A stretch of DNA of 64,000 nucleotides from Clonostachys chloroleuca (Eukaryota > Ascomycota > Sordariomycetes > Hypocreales > Bionectriaceae): positions 27,590,001 through 27,654,000 of the forward strand of contig JBANAY010000003.1 of the NCBI GenBank assembly GCA_037952775.1, given 5' to 3'. The position numbers and the translations under genes are program-made. The notes under the pieces are model-generated. The model searched no databases. It was not told the DNA's origin and saw only the letters and a program-made list of their open reading frames with translations. This document shows, piece after piece, positions 1 through 10,424 of this stretch. Each line of letters starts with the position of its first letter. Within the stretch, counting starts at the first letter, position 1.

Positions 1-1276
1 AGAATCCAAAGAAGAACGGTCTCACCTTCTTCTCCTTACATCTCTTGCACTTAGAGCTTTGTCAGCATTGTTGGGCGAAGGGTGAGGTAGCAAGGTGTCT
101 AATAGGTTGAGACAACTTACTGACAATGCATTTAGCTGTGCCGAAGACCCGGACATCTTGGCTTTGACAAAAGACCCTGCTCCGGGCTGGAGATGATCAA
201 ACCCGTGTGGTAGTCGATCCGCCCACAGTAGCTGTGGAGAGGTTCTAAGGGGGGCAAATAGTCTTCCAGAATCACCGGACCCTAGCCTCTATCAATATCC
301 TTGCGGACTTTTTTTTTGACGTTAAAAGGTAATCGAAAGCCAGGATGGGAGCATGTATGGTGGGATAACGGCTCGGATGGTTTTGAGTCCGGCAGCGGTG
401 GCCGAGGAACCCGGTCAGAGAATTTAAATCCGGATTTTGCCAAGAACCGAAACACCGGAGCTAGAACTCTTTCGTCTTGATGCTTCTGGTACTGGGATGT
501 CACCATATCACGGAAGCACTCAGTTCGCTTTGATGAGAAACGCTACGGATCAATTGATTGGCTGGTCAGTCACGTTTGAACAATGGGAAGAGAGTGAGTC
601 GGACCTTCGGTAATGATTCACTTCGACATGGGAGTAACGGCCACAGAGGCAAGAGCAATTTGATTGCACGCTTGCCATGCTGAATTCAAGAGTCGATCCC
701 CTTTTACGATATCTCGTTATCATCTTTGCTCTCTGAAATGACAAATTTCGGACCCAGAAGATCGAGACCAAGAACGTCGCCCATTCCGGAAGCCTAAAAC
801 TCTACAGCGAGACACTGAAGCAAGTTGTGTTCAACCTCTCGAGTTTGACCCATATTTTAGAATTGATGCTTTATTAGAGCCCGGCTTGGCAAAGTCCGAG
901 TCACCTCGCCACTCCCGGCCCCGATGAAGGTTGACCATGTCACTGTGTAATGACCGTTACATCATTCTAGGGGCTCGAGCAACAGATCTGATTCAGATCT
1001 ACCAATATCCGGCGTCATTGGCTTACGGGGGAAATATTGGCAGAGTCCGGTCAATGTCCGGATGGGGACCGGCCACGCTGTGAAACTTAAGACGGACGGC
1101 TACATATAGAGAAGCCCCTGACCTAAGATACCTCAATCCGATATGTTCCATGTCAATACTTTATTTAATATCATTCAACTCTGAACTGTTTTCATTTTCA
1201 TTGCTGCACACTCTTGTTCATCATCGAGTCGTGGTCGACTAAAGGCGCTAGCAGCTTGCTGCCCCTGAAACTTGCC
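1..1276. other. Intergenic region upstream of the ABC transporter
   Basis: No convincing gene is visible; the open frames are short, lack family resemblance and lie in unconstrained sequence. The last 250 bases are the presumed promoter of the ABC transporter. A TATA-like element (TACATATAG) starts near 1101. GTCCGG occurs at 1045 and 1056, with GACCGG at 1067 and CCGGACC near 275; similar CCG-rich elements recur upstream of other genes in this window. Confidence 0.6.
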
Positions 1277-4200
1277 ATGCCTGAGCCGGGCTTTACAAGC
1301 GATAAATTCAACCCAGAAATGGCGGCGAGTATCGATGTACAAACATCTGTTGGCAAAGCGGACTCGGCAACCCTCCACGAAGACACAGTAAATCATTCTT
1401 CTTCCGATTCAGAGGACCAGAACGGTGGCATGGAGGCCCAGCTTCACGATCTTGCCCGCAGGCTCACCAACCACTCTGAGGCAAGTCCGCCACTATTTCC
1501 AGTTGCTGCTGGTACGCAGCTTGATCCAAGCAGCGACGATTTCAACCCAAGAAAATGGGCGAAGGCTTTCTACCAGTCCCGTGTGGACGCTTCCGACGGA
1601 AATAAGCCTCGCACTACGAGTCTCGCCTTCAAGGATCTCAACGTCTACGGTTTCGGTTCAGCTGTTGACTTCCAAAGAACAGTCGCCCACTTCCTCCTCG
1701 AAGGTGTAGATTTGGTCAGGCGAGTTATTGGACGGGACAACAAAAAGAGGGTCGATATTCTTCGCGACTTTGAAGGCCTTATACACCAGGGGGAGATGCT
1801 CTGCGTCCTCGGACCTCCAGGTTCCGGTTGTTCGACCTTGCTGCGAACTATCGCGGGAGACACCCATGGTTTTTATGTAAGCGACGGAGCTACTTTGAAC
1901 TATCGAGGTATTCGAGCAAAGGAGATGAAGACGAGCTACCGCGGCGAGGCAATCTACACAGCGGAAGTTGATCACCACTTTCCTCAGTTCACCGTCGGGG
2001 ATACGCTTTACTTTGCTGCGCGCTCTCGATGCCCTAAGAACATCCCTAATGGGATATCTAAGCAAGAGTATACCGAGCATTTGCGAGATGTCATCATGGC
2101 GATGTTTGGTATTTCTCACACCATCAACACGAGGGTCGGCAACGACTTTGTACGGGGTGTGAGTGGTGGTGAGAGGAAGCGTGTGACGATTGCCGAGGCA
2201 TCACTGGGATACTATCCCCTGCAATGCTGGGATAACAGTACCAGAGGTCTTGATAGCGCCAACGCCATTGAGTTTTGTCGGACGTTGAGGACCCAAGCTG
2301 ACATCATCGGATGCACCTCCTGCGTGGCCATTTATCAAGCTCCCCAAGCAGCGTATGATGTATGTTTACCGTGTCCATTTCATGTTGATGCCATTCTAAC
2401 TGACGATTTCTAGTTGTTCGACAAGGTTGTTGTATTGTATGAAGGCCACCAAATCTTCTTTGGTAAAGCTGGAGATGCTCAGGTCTACTTCGAGAACTTG
2501 GGATTCATTTGCCCAGAGCAGCAAACCACGGCCGATTTCCTGACATCTATGACAAGCGCGAATGAACGAGTCATTAGACCTGGCTGGGAGAACAAAGCAC
2601 CTCGAACAGCGGAAGAGTTTTCACAGGCCTGGAAGAATAGCCAGGAGCGGGACCAGCTGATGGGAGAAATCGACCGCTACCTCGAGGAGCACCCATTTGA
2701 CGGCGAGCACCACCAAGAGTTCTTTGAGTCTCGCCGAATCGACCAATCGAGTATGCAACGCGGCCGATCTCCGTTCAACCTATCCTTCTTTCAGCAAATG
2801 ATGCTCACCTTCTGGAGAAGCTGGACCTTGCTAAAGAGTGATCCATCCCTTACAGTAACATCCTTGGTCTGCAACAGCTTTGAAGCTATCATCATCAGCA
2901 GCATCTTCTACAATCTTCCCCAAGATACTTCGAGCTTTTTCCGCCGGACGCTTCTCATCTTCATGATCATTCTCCTGAATGCTTTTGGTGGCATTCTTGA
3001 AATCATGACGCTATATGAAAAACGAAAGATTGTTGAGAAACACGCCCGATACGCCTTTTACCATCCGAGTGCAGAAGCGCTTTCTGCTATGATTACAGAT
3101 ATGCCCTACAAAATTGTCAACGCCGTTATCATGAACGTCATTCTGTATTTCATGTGTAACTTGCGACGCGAAGCTGGTGCTTTCTTCATCTTCATGCTCT
3201 TCTCCTTTACATTAACGATGACCATGTCAATGTTATTCCGCTTTATCGGCTCCGTCACGAAAAGCATGGAACAGGCTCTCGCACCGGCCAGTATCATTCT
3301 CCTCGCCCTTGTCCTGTACACGGGCTTTGCTATCCCGATAGGCTATATGCAGGTCTGGCTCGGCTGGATTCGCTGGATCAACCCAGTATTCTACGGCTTG
3401 GAGAGCGTGTTCCTGAATGAATTTGTCGGAAGACAGTTCAAATGCACGGAGTTGATACCCTCTGGTCCTGGATATGAAAACGTGCCCCTGGCTGAACGGG
3501 CATGTAATGTCGCTGGTTCCATTCCTGGACAGGCCTCTGTCGACGGTGCAACCTACCTACAAGCTGCCTTTGGATTTGTCAATGCCAATAAATGGCGTAA
3601 TCTCGGTATCCTCATTGGCCTTATGATCTTCTTCATGGGCCTTCACCTTGTCGCTACTGAATATGTCGCATCTGAACGTTCCAAGGGCGAAGTTCTAGTC
3701 TTCACACGTGAGGCTATGAAGAAGCGACAGAAATTCAACGCAGACTTGGAATCACCCGGAGCGGATTCATCGGCCATGGCAGGACATCAGGTAGAGTACA
3801 GCGATAGGAGTGATTCTGCAGCTGAGGTTGAAAAGCAGACGTCTATCTTCCACTGGAGAAATGTTTGTTACGATATTAAGATTAAGAATGAGCCAAGGCG
3901 AATCCTTGATCATGTCGATGGTTGGGTAAAGCCTGGTACACTGACAGCACTTATGGTTAGTATTTCATCTTCCATATGAATCTAGATGCCTGCTAACAGA
4001 TGAATATTAGGGTGTCTCTGGAGCTGGAAAAACCACGCTTCTTGATGTTCTAGCTAGCCGAGTGACGATGGGCGTTGTGACTGGTGAGATGCTGGTAGAC
4101 GGATCCCAACGTGACTCCTCATTCCAGCGCAAAACAGGCTACGTCCAGCAACAAGATCTTCATCCAGAGGCATCAACCGTCCGAGAAGCTCTCAAATTTA

Positions 4201-5959
4201 GTGCTCTCCTAAGACAACCAGCTCGTTATTCGAAGGAAGAAAGAATTGCTTACGTCGACACTGTCATTGAGCTGTTGAATATGGAAGAATATGCTGATGC
4301 GATCATCGGAGTTCCAGGTGTTGGTCTCAACGTTGAGCAGCGTAAGAGACTAACCATTGGTGTTGAGCTCGCCGCTCGCCCCCAGCTTCTTCTGTTTCTG
4401 GACGAACCTACTTCTGGCCTTGACAGTCAAACTTCATGGTCTATCTGCAACCTGATGGAGAAGCTGACCAAGAGCGGACAAGCTATTCTGTGTACTATTC
4501 ATCAACCTTCTGCTATGCTCTTCCAACGTTTTGACCGACTTCTCTTGCTTGCTAAAGGTGGCAAGACTGTCTACTTTGGAGAAATTGGCAAGAACTCACA
4601 TATCTTGATGGACTATTTCACACGTAACGGCGGTACCCCGTTGCCTGCTGGTCAGAACCCGGCAGAACACATGTTAGAAGTTATTGGTGCAGCCCCTGGC
4701 GCTCACACGAGCATTGACTGGCCTTCTGTCTGGAGGCAATCTCCCGAGTACCAGGACGTCCAAAATGAACTAGGAAGGCTGTGTGCGAACGAAAAGACGG
4801 CCACTTCAACCATGACAACCGAGGATCCTGCCCAATTCAACGAATTCGCCACACCATTTTCTGCTCAACTCGTGCAGGTTACGAAGCGTCTTTTCCAAGC
4901 GGTTTGGCGAAACCCCAGCTATGTCATGTCCAAGTTTGTTCTCTCAGCCGGAGCTGTAAGTAGACTCTCTCGGGCCCAAGATCCAACACGTCGCTAACAT
5001 TTTTTTGGCAGGCTTTATTCATTGGCTTCTCTGCCATGAACATGGACAACACCATGCGAGGCCTACAGAACCAAATGTTTGGCGTCTTCCTCTTCCTCAC
5101 TATCTTCCCGCAGCTAGTGGAACAATTTTGTCCTTTGTTCTGCACCCAGAGAACTCTCTACGAAGCTCGCGAGCGCCCTTCCAAGATCTACTCGTGGCAG
5201 TCTTTCATTGTGGCCAACGCGATCGTAGAGGTCGCTTGGAATTCGGTATGTTCACCCTCGCTCTTTCTCCTCCATGCCGAGGTATACTTACTAATAATGA
5301 TGCAGCTCATGTCTGTATTTTGTTTCGTCTGCTGGTACTTCCCAATTGGTCTTTACCGCAACGCCGAATGGACAGACCAAGTACACTCGCGAGGCATTAC
5401 TATCTTCCTTCACATCTGGCTGTTCTTCACTTTCACTAGTACTTTCGCCATGATGCTCATCGCCGGTTTGCCAAGCCCAGATATTGCCGGAGGTGTTCTC
5501 ACACTCATCTTCATCATGATGTTCGCTTTCAATGGTATTCTGGCAGGCCCTGATGCACTCCCTGGGTTCTGGATCTTCATGTATCGGGTCAATCCTTTCA
5601 CATACGTTGTTGAAGGGTTTTTGGGCACAACTCTTGCGAATGCCCCGATTACGTGCGCTTCGAATGAGATTGTCACATTCATGCCACCCAACGGCACCAC
5701 TTGCAGCGAATACCTTTCCGACTTCCTTGCCGCAGGGCATGGAAAGCTTCTTGGAGATTCTGGCGCGAGTACCACAGAGTGTAACTATTGTGCCATGTCG
5801 AGCACCAACGACTTCCTTGCTAGCATTACGGTAAAGTTTGCTAACCGCTGGCGCGACTTTGGACTGGTCTTCGTCTACGTTTTCTTCAATATTGGCGCGG
5901 CCTTGTTCTTTTACTGGCTGGCTCGGGTTCCTAAGCCTAAGAAGATCAAGAAGGAGTAA
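1277..5959 (+). CDS. PDR-type ABC transporter (ABCG, full-size efflux pump)
   Basis: This is a plasma-membrane ATP-driven exporter of hydrophobic compounds, the family of yeast Pdr5 and Candida CDR1. Exons are 1277-2359, 2414-3955, 4011-4955, 5012-5245 and 5306-5959, giving 1485 aa. The first in-frame ATG is 1277. Order: N-terminal region with the fungal PDR motif [19 protein letters not shown]1, six membrane spans, NBD2, six membrane spans. NBD1 has the degenerate Walker A GPPGSGCS (Cys for Lys), signature VSGGERKR and Walker [15 protein letters not shown]2 has the canonical GVSGAGKTT, the degenerate signature LNVEQRKR and [12 protein letters not shown]. This swapped asymmetry is the hallmark of PDR pumps. 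The intron at 5246-5305 is 60 nt without a stop, so its retention would only insert 20 residues. The neighbouring oxidative genes suggest detoxification or metabolite export, but the substrate cannot be read from sequence. Confidence 0.95.
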
Positions 5960-6319
5960 ACTGGACAAGCCTTGGGCACATCAGTTTTGCTGCTACCAAA
6001 AAACCAACTCGTCCGCCTTTGGGCTGACTGACACCTTTCATTTGAGCTAAAATCGGCTACTATTCATGGTCATTAGCCTGGATATAATGTGGCCGTACAT
6101 TCAACACTGAATTTTAATTCCCGAACCTATTTGATGGCATTCCTTTGGTTTTTTTCTTTCTCCTTGCACTTGTTATAATCAGAATAGAATAGACTGGATA
6201 GACTTTGTATTTATTTGAGTTGCATAACTATAGGACTGGTCTTTGCTCCTGTTGGCTACACATTATTCATAGCGAATGACATGTTCTACACCTGAGCCCT
6301 TGCTAGCTTTCCATATAGT
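5960..6319. other. Convergent 3' intergenic region
   Basis: This is the shared 3' region of the ABC transporter and the convergent Rieske gene. It is AT-rich with no coding signal and presumably holds both polyadenylation regions. Confidence 0.6.
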
Positions 6320-7790
6320 TTACCATACTAGATTTTCGTTCCCAGCAGCGCAATCAAGTCCCTTGCAAAAAGCAACATCTTTATCATTGGTATCATTGGT
6401 GTTATGCTTAGGAGTAGCCGGCCAGATATCATGACCAACAGCCTCTTCTTGCTCCCGGTGGGAAACGACAATGTCTCGGGTAAGGGACTGGAAAAACAAC
6501 GGACCCTAGCCGATTGAATTAGTTTCAGATGTTGCGGCGTTTAAAGATTGTATGACACGGGTTTGCCTTACCTTTTCTGCATGAGGGTGAAGCTCGCCGT
6601 TAAGGAAGATACCGGCTTGCAGGTTCTTCTGGGCACCGTTGCAGAGATCCTTATCCTCCTTTAAGACAACCTTGAAAAAGTCACTTATAGAGGTGAAGGC
6701 TTCGTCAGTCGCATCATTGTTCCGGTAGACTTCATACTCCATCTTGGTTTGGTGAGATGATATTGGTATGCATCGCATTATGTAGAAAAAGTCGGGTCTG
6801 TTGAAGTCAGTAAGCCACCCATTGACCGTAGATACGCTTATTGTTCTTACGAGATTGTGGTTGAAGCATTGGGATAATGGAAGGTGCTGTAGATCCCCTG
6901 ACCCTTGAGATCCGGCTTGTCAACATTGAAGTGCTGGATGTGATTACCGGCTGTTTCGACCCAGTACTTGCTTAGATCTGAAATCGCAGCCACTCCAGGA
7001 TGACCGGTTGGACAATGGTAACACTGTAGCCCAGATTAGCTCATGATGCTAGCTTCCTCCGAGTTTTGAGATGACACCACCTACTTCATTGTAATTGTCT
7101 GCTAGTGTCTTCCAATTGTAATCTCCGATCATCTCCCATTGATGGTCAAAAGTGTAGTTGGACATGTCAAACTTTTGTAATCTCGGTTGCTCATCGACAG
7201 TGCCGAATAATTCCTCCCACGATGTCGTAGGAGTCTCATTGGCATCCAAGTTGATCCAGACGAAACCCAGCTTGTCCACATGAACGTGTACTTTGAAGAG
7301 GGTGTTGGCCGTTTTGTCAAAGGACGGGATATCTTGATATTTTGGCGCCTTGGCTAGTTTTCCATCAAAACCATAAGACCATCCTAGCGGGACACAGTGT
7401 CAACCAACGAATCTGACCAAATGAGTGATCGAAAGGGGCACGGGAGAGCATACCATGATACTTGCAAGCTAGAACATTGAGGTGTCCGGACTCCTTCTCG
7501 ACTAGGGGATAGGCTCGATGACGGCACACGTTGTGGTGGGCATGAATCACCCCCTTGCGATCTTTGACTATGAAGAATGTGAAGCCTGCCTCGGTGATCT
7601 GGACAAAGTCACCAGGCTCCTTGAAACGGAGCTGGTGTGAGACGAGAATCCACTTTTTGGAGAAGATTGCGCGGCGCTCTAGCTCGTACATGGCAGGGGA
7701 GTGATACCAGGATGCGGGCAGGGCGCGCGTGGTCTTGCGCTCCTCCTCCTTGGGAGCAGAGGAGCTCTTGCCAAGACCTAACCAACTCAT
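6320..7790 (-). CDS. Rieske [2Fe-2S] oxygenase, choline monooxygenase/betaine-demethylase-like
   Basis: This is an aromatic-ring-hydroxylating-type oxygenase alpha subunit related to choline monooxygenase and betaine-demethylating enzymes. Exons, read downwards, are 7790-7454, 7383-7085, 7023-6851, 6797-6572 and 6505-6320, giving 406 aa; all splice sites are GT-AG and phases agree. The Rieske cluster ligands are CRH (near residue 89) and CKYH, 17 residues apart. The mononuclear iron site begins with NECYHCPTGHPG, two His in an Hx4H arrangement, formed exactly across the second intron. The C-terminus FCKGLDCAAGNENLVW resembles fungal members. It is transcribed divergently from an FAD amine oxidase, which suggests consecutive N-demethylation steps, for example betaine towards sarcosine and glycine. 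The substrate is inferred and other quaternary amines are possible. Confidence 0.9.
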
Positions 7791-8205
7791 TTTGGTGCTT
7801 TGGAGAGGATGAACAAGGATAAGTAGAATAGTGAGTGTTCAATGTTCAGATGGAACGACGCTAGACCGTGCTTGAAGGTTGGAGAGCTGGTTAGATAGCC
7901 AAGTTGTTTTTTTTGCTCGGTTACGGAACGGTTTTTTCGTTCATCTTTAAAGCCAAACCCAATCCAAGGGGATCCCTCTGCCGTATCTTGTAGGGGTCCA
8001 GACTCGTGATGTGGGCACGGAGTTCGCGGACCGGACCCGCACACACAACTCGCGGAGGCCGGAGCAAACCACCCTCCTCCTCGCCCTGAATGGCCAGCGG
8101 CTACTAAATGATCTGAATGAGTGATTCTTTGACATTCTTCAAATCAATTGCTACCTAATATCGAACCTAAGAAGTCCCGAAATACGCCTTATCGCAGTTC
8201 TCACA
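7791..8205. promoter_or_regulatory. Bidirectional promoter, Rieske oxygenase / FAD oxidase
   Basis: These 415 bp separate the two divergent start codons and must hold both promoters. A GC-rich element with overlapping CCG triplets (CGGACCGGACCCG, 8027-8039) lies in the centre, the type of half-site that Zn2Cys6 regulators bind. Its core CGGACCGG recurs in reverse complement upstream of the Baeyer-Villiger gene at 10251. Regulator binding is inference. Confidence 0.5.
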
Positions 8206-9550
8206 ATGAAGCCTGTCCCAAAAGATGAGCCTATCGTCATTATTGGCGCGGGTCTCTTCGGCCTGTCCACCGCCTTGGAGCTGAAGAAGAGAGGCTACCT
8301 CCACGTCACTGTCCTTGATCGCTTCCTGCCTCCGGTTCCTGATGGAAGCAGCGTTGATATCTCACGTGTCATCCGCGTGGAATATGCGGATCCCCTTTAC
8401 GGGCAGATGGCCCGTGAAGCTCTCGAGGGATGGAAAACAAAGTACAGCAAACACTTTTACACGTCTGGATTTGTGATGCTTGGACCACCTGGAGACGGGT
8501 CTTATGCTTCCAAAGCCAAGGAAGAGACAGAGAAGGTTGGCGGTCGGCTTATTCAATTCAAGAACGCCGACAAGCGCGCGATCACTATCCTAGTATCCAG
8601 GCAAAGCTTGAAGGCTTGGAGGCACATTTGAATCCTGCTGGAGGCTGGGCTGATGCAGAATCGAGTATTCGTCAGCTCAGCAATGAATGCAGCAGCCTTG
8701 GGGTATCATTCATCCTAGGGCCAAGGGGAACGGTACACTCCCTCAAATACGAGCACGGGCGCGTTGTTGGAGTAAATGTCGCCCAAGGGCCATCGATATC
8801 GGCTTCCCTCGTGGTTTTGGCGACAGGGGCCTGGTCAAACCGCCTGGTAGACATGAGCCATGCAAGCTCCGCGTCTGGGCAACCTGTTGGGTTCATTCAA
8901 TTGACAGATGCGGAGGCCCAGAAGCTCAAGGGCATGCCAGTCATGATTAATCTGGAAACCGGCATTTTTGTTTTCCCTCCCACGCCGGATACCAATATCC
9001 TGAAGGTTGCACGCCACGGATATGGCTTTGGGACCGCTGTACCTGTCGTGGAAGAGGACAAGGAGCGCCTTGTTTCCTCACCCAGGAGGGACACAAGCAA
9101 TGCAGTGTCCGGTTATTTACCAGACGATGCCGATGCCGCTCTTAGAGCAGGGCTGGCACAGCTCGTACCCGAGTTCCAGTCGCGGGAGTGGATGGACCGT
9201 CGTTTGTGTTGGTACTCGGACACCCCTGCAGGAGACTTCGTCGTGGATCATCACCCAGATGTTCCTGGGCTTTTCTTAGCAACTGGCGGAGCCGGACAGT
9301 GAGTGAATTTTCAATGACCTACAAATGGGGCACATGGCTAACGAAGGAAAACCTCAGCGCTTTCAAATTCCTTCCAGTTCTGGGAACCTATATTGCCGAT
9401 TGCTTCGAAAACAAAGCGCCAGCAGAATTGAGGCGCAAATGGAGTTTCCCACTGCCAACTGGAGACAACGCTGGTACAAAGATTGGTGATGGCAGTAGAG
9501 CCGGACCTCCATTGCGGATTTTGAACCCAAAAGAGATGTCCAAGCTGTAG
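8206..9550 (+). pseudogene. Peroxisomal FAD amine oxidase (sarcosine/pipecolate/fructosyl-amine oxidase family), frameshifted
   Basis: This is a DAO/MSOX-family flavoenzyme that oxidises secondary amines with release of hydrogen peroxide. The Rossmann motif is IIGAGLFGLSTALELKKRG near residue 12. The segment LCWYSDTPAGDF carries the Cys that binds FAD covalently in this family. The C-terminus MSKL ends in SKL, a type 1 peroxisomal targeting signal, normal for such oxidases. The intron is 9299-9357, restoring GGAGHAFKFLP across the junction. The reading frame breaks inside a GC dinucleotide run at about 8574-8580. Upstream and downstream parts are both well conserved and would join if two bases were removed or one added, giving about 427 aa. 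No usable intron lies there. It is either an assembly or sequencing slip or a young pseudogene. Divergent pairing with the Rieske gene supports a joint demethylation pathway. Confidence 0.85.
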
Positions 9551-10424
9551 CGGTAGGATTTCAAGCATATATATCATGAAATCGCCTCTGTTTTGGAGCT
9601 CCGCTGCTTGTTCGTGGTGAGATTGGTGTTAATTAGGGCCAGATAGATTGGCATAACACGTAACCACCTTTTAGATTAAGCATGAAATATAAATAGAAGA
9701 GGGTTAGTTCTCGCCTAGGTAATCGATGTCTAAGTCTCGGATAAATTCCGCTGTAACAGGTGGTCTCATGCTGTGGCGATAATTGGCACTCTTGAGATTC
9801 AATAGCTGAATAATATACATCATGCTGATAATTCATCAATTTTCTTCATTTCAACACTGCAAAATCAATAGCCACCAATACCGTTGTAATCATTGGCAGA
9901 TTGTCAGGTCTTGACAGCAGTATTCACTACTCTTCAACTTGGCAAATATGCACATCTCGTCACATGTGATAGAATCACTGGAACAACAGATAGCCGCTTA
10001 CAACTTGCTCTACCTCTATGCATTATCCAACACCTTGCCACCTGGAAACAACCCCTCACCTTATCTACAAGTAATGACCAATAAGTCGGCTAACCATTTC
10101 TTCATCGGAGCATCTCCACGCATTAGTCTTGATGCGTTGACAGCTCCACCTACTTTCTGCCTATCTTCTCACTATTTCCGACCGCTCCGTCCCCACAACG
10201 AGTCATGAAGACAATGCGATCCGCTCACATTATCCACAGCCGGAGGTCGTCCGGTCCGCATCCGCCTGGCTGAAGCAGGGCCAAGGGCTGGGGTTCCAAG
10301 GAAACAAGTACTCTGGGATGGCTTGGTTGAGCTGTCACAGTTGCCGTAAACTGCTCTGCACAACCTATCGAATTAACTGTTGCCTTGATTAGCATATTAT
10401 CGAATAAGGATAAACAACCAGGCA
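9551..10424. other. Intergenic region upstream of the Baeyer-Villiger monooxygenase
   Basis: No gene is visible. The stretch contains the oxidase 3' region and the presumed promoter of the next gene. A palindromic-type CCGGTCCG at 10251-10258 is the reverse complement of CGGACCGG in the preceding bidirectional promoter. Confidence 0.5.

Noticed and set aside
5291..5968. 225-codon minus-strand frame over the ABC transporter end
   Set aside because: Antisense to a conserved membrane domain; no independent signal.
8530..8600. Possible intron at the frame change of the FAD oxidase
   Set aside because: Any GT-AG pair here would remove conserved residues, while a two-base change in the GC run leaves the family sequence intact.
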